This document shows, piece after piece, positions 10,875 through 22,422 of a stretch of DNA of 64,000 bases. The notes beneath the pieces were generated by a model that was not told the origin of the DNA, searched no databases, and was given only the letters and a program-made list of their open reading frames with translations. The position numbers and the translations under genes are program-made. How positions within the stretch are numbered: position 1 is the stretch's first letter; each line of letters begins with the position of its first letter. The DNA lies in NCBI GenBank assembly GCA_954871525.1, contig OX940872.1, positions 23,345,746 through 23,409,745 on the forward strand. The letters are read 5' to 3'. The DNA is from Parietaria judaica. Lineage: Eukaryota > Streptophyta > Magnoliopsida > Rosales > Urticaceae.

Positions 10875-11577
10875 AACGTATCGGGTACGGGTACGTTATG
10901 ATAGCATTTCAAACTAGTACTTTAATATTTTGAAGAAGAAAAAAAACACTAAGCTCCTGAAGACTAAAGACAATTACTTTAAGTCTCTCTAAGTCAAACA
11001 AAATCTTTAGTTTAGAAAACAAGTTTCAAATACCACCAAAATAATAAGAGTAAACATCACGTATAATACGATTACTTTTATTTGCCCTTTGAATTTAATG
11101 AAAAATACATTTCTGCTATCGTACTATTTTGGAAAATACCAAAGCAATAGTTAAATAAGGAAAAAAAAAATAGTGGCTAATAATGATAAAAATAGTGATC
11201 ACAAAAATATCTACAGATCAGAAGTACCATTATTGTTGATAAAGTTTTGGATTTTGGTAATTAGTTTTTTGAAATCTAATTTTGATTAAGACATTCTTTT
11301 AAACTAAATTTAAAAAATTAAGACAAAGATTACGGAATACCATAAACACCCTGCCTTTTTTTCTTTCTACTTATTCAGTCCAATATATAGCACCATTTGT
11401 GCTTGATAGTAAAAAATTAAAAAACAAAACAATGTAGAAAATGAATGAACTGATCAATCTCAATCCATCAAAAATAGCTAAATTCTCTTTATCGTTTGAC
11501 AAATTTTACCTTTGGACGCGAATTTAACGTAACAACCAAGGATTTCTTCGATATTTATAGGTACATTATAATGAATA
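10875..11577. other. Unassigned AT-rich DNA
   Basis: It lies between the preceding element and the sulfate-transporter fragment. I see no gene, inverted repeat or clear border. Confidence 0.45.
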
Positions 11578-11885
11578 TCATGGTTGTTGTGAGTGATGAG
11601 ATTTGTGGAATGATGAGAAATCAGCGACTGCTTCTCCGACCATGAGATAAACCCCAAAAGTTTCGAGAACCTTCGATTGCTTCAGTTTCTCCAGGACTGT
11701 ACCCACGGGATTCGCCAACACAAGCTAAGCATTTGTGTTCGAATAACCACACATACGCTTAAGTGCATGTAATATTATGAAAATTGTTATTAGGGTTTGA
11801 TTTATTACCTGAACGAAACTTTTGTCTAACATGTTTCTGAGCTCGGATAACATGTCGATGCCATTGGTGTCAATCGTCGTAACAG
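11578..11885 (-). pseudogene. Last two exons of a sulfate transporter (STAS domain)
   Basis: Exons 11885-11809 and 11724-11578 are joined by a GT..AG intron and read openly for about 75 residues to a TGA. The signature is the C-terminal half of the STAS domain of plant SULTR transporters: AVTTIDTNGIDML, SELRNML, LVLANPVG, VYLMVGEAVADFSS. STAS is a cytosolic regulatory domain, and none of the membrane segments a transporter needs are present upstream. What lies upstream instead is NAA15 sequence, so this is a captured or rearranged fragment. Confidence 0.85.
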
Positions 11886-12179
11886 CTGAGATGATTGTGA
11901 CGAAATATATACATTAGAATCTAATCTCGTTAAAGTAATATTTGATAAATTAATAATTTTGATTATTTTTATTTTTGTTTTAGTACTGAATGGGACCAGC
12001 ATCACTAAATTTTCACTCGATAAATTAATAACTTCAAAAAAATAAAAATAAAAAGTCTATGATCAGTCCGGCCCTTAATTATAGATTTTATATATTGAAC
12101 GTATATTCGAAGAGCATAATTCAGTGTTGTCAATAATTATTAAAAATATTATAGAACCAAGGGCATCTGCAGAATAATG

Positions 12180-12437
12180 AAGTTTAACATTCTCAGGGCA
12201 TTTCTGTAACATTTATTCGCCTCTCTGTCGGACCGATAAAGAAGACCGTAGAAATGCCAGCACACATGACTTTTCAGTTCATTCTGCATAGAGATGAGAA
12301 AGCTTGAGACTTTGTAACATCGTAATGGTATAGGACACTACAAACTGAATTAAAGATTCAAAAATATTCTACCTTTAACCCCACCGAACAAGTTCGTATG
12401 CTTCTGGTTACGGTCCATGCAATTTAATGTTAAGCTT
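12180..12437 (-). pseudogene. NAA15 (NatA auxiliary subunit) fragment, N-terminal exons
   Basis: NAA15 is the TPR scaffold of the NatA N-terminal acetyltransferase. The minus strand here shows the end of one exon (NCMDR, then a frameshifted region ending GLK near 12380) and, after an intron, [17 protein letters not shown] with NKCYRNALR near 12200-12300, both characteristic of the N-terminal TPRs. Indels and lost codons make it non-functional. It abuts the LTR at 12438. Confidence 0.8.
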
Positions 12438-13127
12438 TGTAGAGGGCGTTTTGCGACGCCTTGTAGTCACAAAGATAATCGAAAATAACACAAATAAATA
12501 TGAACACGAATATCTTTGATTTATTGTGATTCCGAGAGGACCCGGTTTCTTCCGTTTATTAGCTTGGACAATCGAAGATTACACACTCTATTTCTTGAGA
12601 GATCGAGAATACTATGAATAAGCAGACTCAAAGACTCAAGGATTATTCTCTCAAACTCACGATATTATGGATACTCAATGAATTTACACTGAGTTTACAT
12701 GCATATTTATAGGATTGAAGGTTTCTAGATTGTTCCCACGAATTGTGCTAGGGTTTCATTCTTTCTTGCTATGATCGTTCTTGACTCTCCTTATTTGCGT
12801 TGGATATCCCACGAAATCCTCAACTGAATGAGCTGGCTCTCCTCCTTTCTCGCGATCTCGAATAGCTTCTTCTTTTTATTCGATTTGGTTTTCCCGATGA
12901 GACTCTTCTTCGATGAGCTTCTTCCGATGCGCTATCTTGTCGCGATGAGGTCTTGGGCTCTGGCAGATAATGACTTCTTGTGGGCTTCACCGTTGTTGGG
13001 CCTTTATTTGCTTTATCCTTCGATGGGCCTGGAATCTTCAAGTGATCTGGCATCTATTCTTTGTCGTTCGTACGTAAAACGACATCAATAGAGTTGAGGG
13101 ATGATTTGACAAAATCTGACCTTAACA
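12438..13127 (-). mobile_element. Solo LTR, second copy of the 2506-3018 family
   Basis: It starts TGTAGAGGGCG, ends CCTTAACA, and aligns with 2506-3018, including GATTTATT, GGACCCGGTTT and TTAGCTTGGACAATCGAAG. A minus-strand TATA-like box (TCCTATAAATATG near 12710) gives the orientation. The flanks AGCTT and AGCCT are a possible 5-bp TSD with one change. It separates two blocks of NAA15 fragments. Confidence 0.65.
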
Positions 13128-13700
13128 AGCCTTTCATTGATAAAGTTTCAAAATTACAAAGTCAGACACTGCATATGTAGTTGGAATGATGAGAAAATAC
13201 TATGCAAAAATAACATATACGTACAAAGTGGCACCTTCTTCAAACGGACCAGAAGAGAAACCTCTTGTTCGCCAATTTATCGACCTTAATAAACACACAC
13301 GAGAGAGCTAAACTCAGTACATATCCCTTAGAATATAATCATTATAATTAAAGAAGCAACTTACAATTTTTGGCTCTTTCTTGCGCACCTCGTCTATAGC
13401 TCTCTCGATAGAGCCCGATTCTTCCAATAATGAAATCTGGAAACAAATAATACAGTCAGCACCATACGCAATACATCACCGAAGCAACAAAATTGAGATA
13501 ATAAGTAGAAAAGTATACCTTATTTGGCTTGGAATGACCAGAATATAGAATCAGCGGCCCTTCTTAATTATACTGCTTAGTTTCATTTGATTTCTGCAAC
13601 AAAATTTCCATATAATTCTACGATGTCTACTGTCATCTCTAAGTAAAGGCGATCCAAAATATAAAAGAGAAATGTAAAAGATATTAAGCAAAATACTGAA
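13128..13700. other. DNA around the NAA15 fragment
   Basis: Outside the two NAA15 exons, a minus-strand frame ending at 13583 (LYLEMTVDIVELYGNF) looks exon-like but I could not assign it. Its upstream part runs into GA repeats. Confidence 0.35.
13225..13436 (-). pseudogene. NAA15 fragment, middle exons, out of order
   Basis: The exon at 13436-13365 encodes ISLLEESGSIERAIDEV plus KKEPKI. After a 78-nt GT..AG intron, the exon from 13284 begins VDKLA and, after a 1-nt shift, reads QEVSLLVR and EEGATLYV. In an intact NAA15 this follows the KSHVCWH region by over 100 residues. Here it lies upstream of that region on the same strand, so the exon order is scrambled. Confidence 0.8.
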
Positions 13701-13732
<32 letters not shown>

Positions 13733-13979
13733 ATCTACATGAATTTGGCGTCGGAGTCGGTATCGGAGGCCGACGAGAACGACGAGACCAGGGCCGATCT
13801 CGGAGAGAGAGAGATAAGGATAGAGGGAGAGAGAGAGAGATTGATTCACGCCATTGTATATCTTGAGAGAGAGAGATTCACGCCATTGTAGAGCTTGATC
13901 TCAGAGAGAGAGAGATATTCACGCCATTGTAGAGCTTGATCTCGGAGAGAGAGAGAGATTGATTCACGCCATTGTATAT

Positions 13980-14012
<33 letters not shown>

Positions 14013-14480
14013 CACGCATTGTAGAGCTTGAACTTGGAGAGAGAGAGAGAGATTGAAACACGCCATTGTATATCTTGAGAGAGAGAGAGAGAAAGAAAGA
14101 TTGATTCACACCATTGTATATCTTGAGCAAGAGATTCACGCCATTGTAGAGCTTGATCTCGGGGAGAGAGAGAGAGAGTGGGAGAGAGAGAGATTGATTC
14201 ACGCTATTGTATATCTTGAGAGAGAGAGAGATTCACGCCATTGTAGAGCTTGATCTCGGAGAGAGAGAGAAAGATTGATTCACGCCATTTTATATCTTGA
14301 GAGAGAGAGAGAGAGAGAGATTCACGCTATTGTAGAGCTTGATCTCGAGAGAGAGAGATTGAATCACGCCATTGTATATCTTGAGAGAGAGAGAGAGAGA
14401 GAGAGATAGAGAGTCACGCCATTGTATATCTTGAGAGAGAGAGAGAGGGAGAGATTCACGCCCATTGTAGAGCTTGATCT

Positions 14481-14514
<34 letters not shown>

Positions 14515-14660
14515 CACGGCGCCATTGTATATCTTGAAAGAGAGAGAATCACGCCATTGTAGATCTTGATCTCGGAGAGAGAGAGAGAGAGATTCACGCC
14601 ATTGTATATCTTGAGAGAGAGAGATTGATTCACGCCATTGTAGAGCTTGATGAGAGAGAA
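13700..14660. repeat. GA-rich composite minisatellite, about 19 copies
   Basis: The word TTCACGCCATTGTA recurs about 19 times. It is followed alternately by TATCTTGAGAGAGA or GAGCTTGATCTCGGAGAGA, giving an alternating two-type half-unit array (about 40-50 bp each) with variable (GA)n spacers. Open frames on both strands (Leu-Ser or Arg-Glu rich) are repeat artefacts. Confidence 0.9.
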
Positions 14661-15089
14661 AGAGCTTACAGCTGTTGGGCTGGGCTGCATTTTATTGGGC
14701 TCAATGTTTTAGTTTTCAAACTCTTTTAATAAACTCTTTATTGGTCTGGTTATTTTTTTATCACTTGATTTTATCCATTTAAAAAACTTAAGAAAGCAGG
14801 TAATTATTAGAGATTATTAGCTTTGTTTTGATAAAATCAAAACAAAAGCATTGAAGGAGCCAATAAATATTAATTTTTTATATAAGCAAGAGGAGTAAAA
14901 AAGGCTTGGATATAAACCCTTATTTTTACCTGAATAAACAAAAGAAATTAATTAGTATGATTTGCATATATTGAGAGGGAAAAAAACAACATTTATTAAT
15001 TTGGAATAAACGATGAGATGAAAGGTTTCATAAAATGTAACCATCTCTGTTATTGTGAACATTCATATTTAGAAAAGAAAAAGTAGAAA
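14661..15089. other. Intergenic DNA
   Basis: It contains a short dyad at 14820-14845 (GCTTTGTTTTGA, inverted copy). No gene seen. Confidence 0.4.
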
Positions 15090-16318
15090 ACCCACAAAAT
15101 GCCCAAATAACACTAAATGTTTAAAAGAAATGCCCACAGTTTCATAAAACTGATTTGTACCCATTTATTAATCTGTTTTGACTAAATTACCCCTACTTTT
15201 AGTTATTAATCTTATTTTCGTTTTTAATTATTTATTTATTTATTTTCGATTTTATTTCCTATAATCACGGTAAAATATTTTTTTTTAATTAAAATTTGAA
15301 TTTATTGTTTGACAGATTACCTCATTTATTCATGAATATTCTCTCACTCTACCATGACTTTTTCTTCCCTTTTTTCTCCCTTTTTTTTTTCCGTCGACCC
15401 CCTCACCATCCTTTTACCCAGTATCATGTTCGTCGCCAAGATAATCTCCACCGTGAAGATCATCGCCGCCGCTGTTACACTATCTCATTCTTCTGTCTCA
15501 TTCCTCCATCGCACCTTTTTTCCTCCGTCGCCAAAATCACCCAGACTCCTTCTCTGTCGCACTGTCTCCATCTTCCGTCGCGTTGTCACCGGCGTCGCAC
15601 CGTCTCAGTAAGTCCAAAATCGTAAATATAGTTACATAAAAATACAAAATACATAACCGTAAATATAATTACATAAATATAGAATCGTATATATAGTTAC
15701 GTAAATATAATAACAGATTCGTAAAAATAGTTAAAGATTCGTAAATATAGGTACGTATTTATTGTTACGGTTTCCTTCTCTGTCGCACCGTCTCCATCTT
15801 CCGTCGCGTTGTCACCGGCGTTACACCGTCTCAGTAAGTCCGAAATCGTAAATATAGTTACATAAAAATACAAAATACGTAATCGTAAATATAATTACAT
15901 AGATATAGAATCGTATATATAGTTACGTAAATATAATAACAGATTCGTAAATATAGTTAAAGATTTGTAAATATAGGTACGTATTTATTGTTACGGTTTC
16001 GTATTTAACGTAACGAAATTAAGGAGTTTTTAAAAAATAAATATTTTTAAAAATATTTTGAATTTAATACTGAATATACGATAATCTTTTGAATTTAATT
16101 AAGGAATTTTAAAAAATCAATCAGTTAAGTAAAATCAATCAGTTTCCTACATTTAAGGAATATTTTTTTTTTATTATTAAAAAAACGAAATTAAGATTAA
16201 TTGGAAGGGCATATTAGTCCATATATCAATTTGTTGGTGGTTATTATTACCATAACTGAAAATGGGCATTTTTTGAAAACCTTAAGTCACAAATGGACAT
16301 TTGCTTCATTTACCTAAG
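15090..16318. mobile_element. Mutator-like non-autonomous element (family of 1635-3110)
   Basis: The right end (16200-16318) is an inverted match to 1635-1760. The left end near 15090 has related words (AAAATGCCCA, AAATGCCCAC) but is more diverged. Inside are a C/T-rich segment with short coding-like frames (15340-15610), a 226-bp tandem duplication and GTAAATATAGTTAC-type motifs like those in the sister element. No transposase. I could not establish a TSD. Confidence 0.5.
15548..16000. repeat. 226-bp tandem duplication, two copies
   Basis: Copy 1 begins at 15548 and copy 2 at 15774. They differ at only a handful of positions. Each carries a C/T-rich part (CTCCATCTTCCGTCGCGTTG) followed by an AT-rich run of CGTAAATATAGTTAC motifs. 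Confidence 0.9.
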
Positions 16319-16784
16319 AAAAAAAGAAGAAAAAAAAACGTTACACAATTTTATAGCTAGTTAATTTGAATTGATCTGTTTTGTGAGCTATCATTGGTAT
16401 TCTTAACTAATACTTTTTTTTCACATTTTTCCATTTAAAAGTAGTGGAATTGATATTTATATTACTAATATTTGTGATACCTCGATGAGTACTTTTTCCT
16501 TTAACTCATTTATCTAAATGTGCGGCTTTGTATTATTTGGTTAATTAAATGAACAAATTATTTTTCCACGGTAGGATAAATTAAGGAAAGAATGTTCAGG
16601 AACAAATGCTAATTATCAATGATTATCGTAAACAAATTAACGAATAATATCACAGCGTTATGTATATTTAGGGTTTCTTATGACGTTGAATTGTATATAT
16701 ATTTAGGGTTCCTGGTTTTTTGTGTATATATATATCACCTTTATATTTCTCTCCTTTCAAATACAGGGAATCAATATTACTATC
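16319..16784. other. Upstream region of the F-box pseudogene
   Basis: AT-rich, with TATATATATTTAGGG near 16690-16705 as a possible core promoter remnant. No separate gene. Confidence 0.4.
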
Positions 16785-16975
16785 ATGGACTTCCTTGGTA
16801 ATGATTTGTTGAAGGAGATATTCATCCGCGTCGACTGTCGGCAAGTGGCCCGATGTACCAGTGTGTGCAAGCGCTGGTCCTCTTTGATGGCAACGCCGAC
16901 TTCGTCCGGTCATTCACATCTCGCCGCCACAACTCGACGATGCTGACATCCCCGCTGGGACAGTGGCACTGTTAT

Positions 16976-17306
16976 TGTTGAGTCTGAAGCCTATTCTACA
17001 CAAAACGCATTATGTAGCGATGGTATTTTAGACTGTTTACACGGGTTATTTGTCCTAGGTTTAATTTTTCGCATATAAGGCTTGTATCCGTCATTAGTGC
17101 GTTTTGTGGCACAAACTGAAAGAGGCGAGATTGAGGGTGTAAGCAGAAACTCCGATTGAGAGATTGATAGTGGAGGGATTTACAAGCGGCAAGTGGACGT
17201 ACCTCCTATATTGAGAGCGAACCACTATAATTCTGGTGTCGATTTCAATTTCGTTTTATCGCTTTATTCGTTTTCAGATTCGGGAATTAGGGCGAAATTC
17301 TTAAAA
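16976..17306. mobile_element. Solo LTR with TSD GTTAT inside the F-box gene
   Basis: Target duplication GTTAT at 16971-16975 and 17307-17311. It begins TGTTGAGTCTGAAGCC and ends in TTAAAA, degenerate from the CTAACA of the sister copy at 36279-36636. Shared interior words include GGGTTATTTG, CATATAAGGCTTGTA, GCCGTCATTAGTGCG-like and GATTGAGAGATTGATAGTGG. No internal domain remains. Confidence 0.88.
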
Positions 17307-18262
17307 GTTATTGCAGAGGTCCAATTGCATCACGGACTTCGGCAAGGAATTCTGCAATGTTATCGGGGAGGCTCGCGCATATGGAGACCGAGATCGCCTG
17401 AGTTTCTTGCCATTTGACAATGCGGTCATAAGGGCTTACTGCGACGACTTGCTTCTCGTCTCTCGGCCAAACAATGAATATGGTCAGTTATCATTCTGCA
17501 TTTGCAATCCGACGACCAAGGAGTACCGATGCGACATTCCCGAGCCTCCGCAGCCTCACGGATCCGAACACACGTCCTTCATGACGTTTGTAAATGTGCG
17601 CTCACGTGCCGTGACAACCAAGGAAGCCACTCGTATCACGTGACACTCTTTTTCTTAACAACTCACAGCTCCTATAATGGTCAAAGGCTTAGTGTGACGG
17701 ATTTCTCCCTTGAAACTGGAGGATGGAGCTCTCCAGTCCCGATTCAGGAGCGGCCTTGTATAGATATGAAGTTTCTTATAGGTTTTCACTTCTCATTGTT
17801 ATCCGATTCGCTTGTATCTTGCAACGACGTTTTAGTCTATTGGAAAGTCTGGGATGACATATTCTGGTGTTGTCAATGTTAAGATAAATGACAGTATTCA
17901 CAAATATTGTCGTTTAACTCTAAACGACCCTTAAGTCCTATATCTTGAAAATGGTGACGTGGTTAGATAAGTTTGAACGAAGAATATGCTGAAGACATTC
18001 CAACGGGAAGATGATTAGCAAGGATATTTTGACAGCTGCACAAGGACAATGACCAGCTCATTTACAAATATGCTGTAATTATATGATTGGCTACGTAGAA
18101 ACCCTAATTGTTCATTCCTTGCTTATTAAAGGAAATGAACAGATATCAATAAATTTAAGCTGCTTTTATATTTTCCATTTTATCTATTTTCCTCTCAGTC
18201 AATGGGTCGCCGTATTTGATCCATTAGCACCTACTTTGCCGGACGGCCGCAAGTACTACAGG

Positions 18263-19201
18263 TGTTGGAAATCCCGTCTCGGATTCCGTAAAATTATCAC
18301 GATTTGTACCTCCGAACCGTCAGGGTAACATTTAAAACTTATTTTAAAGCGGAAATACTTGTTATCCTAACAACGGTCCGAATATCAGATAATGACCATA
18401 TCCCAAGATCTGATAAATATTATGTAATTTAATATTCATAAATCATTATTAATAGACTAGTCATAATAGGAAATAAATAGAAAGCAGTAAATGTTTGCAT
18501 TTATTAACCCAATGCATAAGGCCGTACCTCGTATGACGATTTCCGGCTGCGCGCTCTGAATCGGGCAGGGCTCCGCCGGTGCTGAGGGAAACTCCCGTGA
18601 TCTTCCGGGATATTCTCCTGGAATCCTCGTACCGAAGCGTGGGCTTCGCCGACAGGACTCCGTCGCAAAATCTTAACTGATGGTTCTTTTTAAGCTTCCG
18701 GAGAAATAGTCTCCTAAGCCGAACCAGAAGAAAGAGATAAGAGAGAAAATTCGCAGACCCTGAGGGAGAGGGAGAGTTCGAATTTTTCTCTGGGGAAAGG
18801 TGTGAAAAATGTGTAGAATGAGCTTCCTATTTATAGGCTCAAAACCGTAACCAAATTGGAGAATTTTCCTCCCTAATTTCGAATTCTATTAATTAAATAT
18901 AATTAATTATCTTAATCCAATGGTCCAGATTTAATCTCATCTAAATCCAATGGATATAATTAATTAGGGATTTAATTAAATAAGAAAGATTTAGATAAAT
19001 CAAAAATCCAATTTTATCTTCTTATCAGTATAAAATTCGAATTATCATATATATATATATATAATTCGAATTATCATTATCTAGATCCAACGGTTGTGAT
19101 AAATCTTTAAACCGATCTAATGGATCAAATTAGTTTAGGATAAAAATCAAATAAAAAGGTTTATTAAAAACAATTTCGAATTTATCCTTAAACCATAATT
19201 C

Positions 19202-19237
<36 letters not shown>

Positions 19238-20995
19238 TTAATTTTTTAATCCGACGGTAAAGATTAAATCTTAGACCGATCTAACGGATACAATTAATTA
19301 ATCAAATTCGAAAAATAAAACTTGGTCACCAAGTCATTAATTTCGAATTTATCAATATCCTAATCCAACGGTTGATGTTAAATCATAACCGATCCAATGG
19401 ATAATATTTATTTTAGGGATTTGCTAAAATACCAAAACATTTGGTACTTATGCCGCAAATATGGAAATACCAAATCATGTCATTCGAATTTGACTAGGGT
19501 TTCATATATCAAACCCTAATTCGAATTTACACATATGAATATATATAAATATATATTTTTATTTATTAATATAAATCTATTAATTATTAATTAATTATTA
19601 ATAAGATATTAATAATTAAATCCAAATAATTAATTATATTAATAAATCCTGATCTCAATATCACACATTAAAATATCATGGTGCCACACCATCATTTAAA
19701 TTCGTGACATGTGATTTAATTTCAAAGTTTATCGAACCGATCATAAACTTAGAAAATCCATAAATCACTAACCGTAAGTCAAAATGACTTGGTTCAAAAA
19801 GCAAAGTTTCTTAGAATTTAATTTACAACAACATGGTGCTGATAGAAAATATAAATTCTAACTTTCTTTTATCAGTTAATTTCGTGTACCAAAATATGAT
19901 ACTTTTGCCACGCTGACGATAAAACTATCTGATGTCTGCCACATACCTTTCAGTTTTATAAGTCAAGCCAAATGATTAAACATTATCCAGAATGTATTTT
20001 AATCACGTATGTATCATCCGTTACGGAGCTATCCTGGGGACCATGGACCCGTATCACTTAAGCTCCAACGAACTGCTAGTTGTTCGTCAAACCTCGATGT
20101 GATTCCACTATAGACCCGAGGCTGCACTCTTTAGTGATACGGTATATATTATTCCCTTTATAATAGCAGGGTGTCCATTGATACAATCAAATTCGGGTTA
20201 TTGATCTTTCACTGATGATTCACACACGAGCAGGCGGTTTCTACCGTTATGCCCCTCATTACATTTTCATCCTTGACTCAGTCAGTAATATTATGAGTAA
20301 CCCACTTATGGTTTTCGATTCATAAGTTGCGCACGGGTACCTCTCACTTCTCACCACCGACAATCAAGGGAATCATCATCACTCTGAAGAGAGCTGTGTG
20401 ATGCCCATGTCTATGACCAAGCTACCCTTACTGCTGACTATCATGTTCCCAAAATAATAGTGTTTCGTATTCTTTAACGGTTAAATCAAAGAACAATCAA
20501 GCCAGCAGATTGGACTCAAGATCACTCAGGACTTAGATCGAATATCCATTTGATCATCTACTAGTCACTCAACTCCAAGTTATTAGTGACGGTCTTATAT
20601 GATAACTTCCGGAGTTTAAGTCAGGTGTAGTCCAGTATGAAGACACTTCATACTTAATGCACTTCTAGTGAGTGTGACACACACAAAATCCAGAATAGGA
20701 TTATCACTTAGTCACATTAATGACCTTATACGATCAATGGGCTCCCACCCAGTTGATCAGGTCACGGAAAATTTAAGTTCATTTATTATGATTATTAATT
20801 CTTCCTCACATTGACTCTGTTGTGATAATAATAATATAATTGCATCCGTCATGAACTAAGGAATCAAACATTCTATTTTACTCTACCAGAAACTATAATA
20901 AGATTATCATAATAAGCATCATCTTTATTCAACGACTTGTCATAATCTTTTACAAATGGATAAAATATCTTGTTTAAGGACACATATGTCCAACA
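18263..20995 (-). mobile_element. 2.7-kb solo LTR or non-autonomous LTR element, TSD ACAGG
   Basis: Perfect 5-bp duplications ACAGG (18258-18262, 20996-21000) flank a unit with matching ends TGTTGGA and TCCAACA. No repeated terminal segment is found inside, so it behaves as one very long LTR rather than a two-LTR element. A minus-strand GCCTATAAATAGG at 18826-18838 followed by a leader-like stretch suggests minus-strand transcription. No coding domain (GAG, protease, RT, integrase) is recognisable. Confidence 0.75.
18900..19420. repeat. Four-fold internal motif repeat within the long LTR
   Basis: Modules near 18915, 19083, 19248 and 19365 share ATCCAACGGT-like, AAATCTTAGACC-like and GATCTAACGGAT-like words followed by AATTAATT-rich spacers, at about 120-165-bp spacing. 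They lie about 75-600 bp beyond the minus-strand TATA box, on its upstream side, where LTR enhancer repeats are expected. The enhancer role is inference. Confidence 0.6.
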
Positions 20996-21432
20996 ACAGG
21001 CTCATTCCTCGGCCGATTGAGGCAGGCATCCACGAAAGAATATCGGTTTGCCTAGGGGAATATAGAGGGAGGCTCCGGGCGTCCTACATTACGGAGGATA
21101 TGGTGTTGAGAGTTTGGGAGCTGATCTGGAGCAGCGAACGCCGCGACGATGGCGCTTCTTGTCATCGGTCGATGGTTCATAAGTCAACTCTCGAGATGAC
21201 AACTGAATGTCAGCCACTGGCGTTGCATCCCGAGGATGGCAACGTTATTTTCTTGCAGATTGGCAATCACACTGTTGTGCGGTACGACATGTCGCGTCAA
21301 ACGAGCCAGACTGTTGGACGACTTCCTGTAATGATCCCGGGTTTCGACGCCTTGGGTGCCTACCCATTGTGCTCAGCTTGGCCGACACCGGTTCCATCGG
21401 CGGACGCATGCAAACCTGCGCCCCTAGTTTAA

Positions 21433-22157
21433 ATTTAGAAAAGAAAAAAATGTATTTTATTTAAAAGTTTATTATGAATTTTAAGTTTCTACTTTATTTA
21501 AAAGTTCTTCACGATTTTTTTGTTTGTACTTTGTATAAAATATTGTCATGAATTTTATGTTAAAAGTAAGTTTTTGACTCTTTCGATCTTGCTCGACTTT
21601 GTCTAAGGTTCCTTAAGTTGCCCGATATCGTTTTGCCACTACTTTTTCTTCATTGAACAACATACATTTAAGATTGTAACAAATATTAAAATTTTGTCAA
21701 TTCACATCATTAGTTTTCAAATGCATGCAAACGGTAAATTCATTGCAAGTTTAATTTACGAGTATATTGTCAACGCAACGATTACACCATTTGTACGATT
21801 TTTTTAAAACCGCAGCCGATGAGTAATCCTCAAGGATTTTGGTAACAAGCATATATGTAAAAAAAAAAAAAAACTAATATAAAGTAAAAATTATGCCTAT
21901 GTACATGGGTTAACTTTGGTTAATGTATCAAATGTTTGAATTTTTGTATTATGCACTCAAGCTTCTTTTTTTTCTGGCTGATGTACCCAAGCTGCATTTT
22001 GTTACTTGATTTGGTTCACTCCGTCCGTTTTCTACTTTCACTGTTACATTTTGCGACATTGGTTCTCACGTCTATTTCATCGATTTTAAATCATAATAAA
22101 TTAGCTAAAAATAACTTGTACTAAAATCGGACCTAATAGTGATGTCATTTTAATATA
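21433..22157. other. Downstream flank of the F-box pseudogene
   Basis: AT-rich; no gene or element border recognised. Confidence 0.4.
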
Positions 22158-22387
22158 GAGAAATTGCACCAAATAGCCAAATTGAAACATAGGTTTAGCA
22201 AAATAGCCAAACTTTGGTTAATTTTGTAAACTAACCAATTAACCATTTAAGTGAATTTTTAATTTGGCTAGTTTACAAAATTAACTAAACTTTTGTAAAT
22301 GGTTAACTGGCTAGTTTACAAAATTAACCAAAATTTGGCTAATTTGCTAAACCTATGTTTCAATTTGGCTATTACCCTTAAGAGCCC
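22158..22387. mobile_element. 230-bp foldback MITE, perfect 9-bp TSD
   Basis: TTTAATATA flanks both sides (22149-22157, 22388-22396). Almost the whole element is two inverted arms of about 100 bp (CAAATTGAAACATAGG, AATAGCCAAA, GGTTAATTTTGTAAAC). Its end GAGAAATTGCACCAAATAGC matches the termini at 9728-10865 and 37522-38947. Confidence 0.88.
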
Positions 22388-22391
22388 TTTA

Positions 22392-22422
<31 letters not shown>

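Larger units (their letters stand above)
16785..21432 (+). pseudogene. F-box protein gene broken by frameshifts and two LTR insertions
   Basis: The start encodes a classic F-box: MDFLGNDLLKEIFIRV, then CRQVARCTSVCKRWSSL, the SKP1-binding motif of SCF ubiquitin ligases. A frameshift near 16890 follows. A solo LTR occupies 16976-17306, and coding resumes at 17307-17950 (DFGKEFCNVIGEAR, DDLLLVSRPNN, FCICNPTTKEY, YWKVWDD) with further shifts and stops. After 18197 it reads QWVAVFDPLAPTLPDGRKYY, is interrupted by a 2.7-kb element (18263-20995), and continues in frame at 21001 with LIPRPI, ERISVCLGEYRGRLR, VWEL, PLALHPEDGNVIFLQ and PTPVPS to a TAA. Joined, it would be a typical F-box protein of about 400 residues with a kelch/FBA-like C-terminal half. 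Multiple independent lesions show it is dead. Confidence 0.85.

Noticed and set aside
13583..14517. Leu-Ser-rich and Arg-Glu-rich open frames on both strands
   Set aside because: They are translations of (GA)n minisatellite units, not proteins.
15296..15625. Overlapping 85-109-codon frames
   Set aside because: C/T-rich captured DNA inside an element. Two competing frames, no homologous motif, and part is tandemly duplicated.
18263..20995. Search for gag-pol coding in the 2.7-kb LTR element
   Set aside because: No frame with protease, RT, RNase H or integrase motifs was found on either strand.
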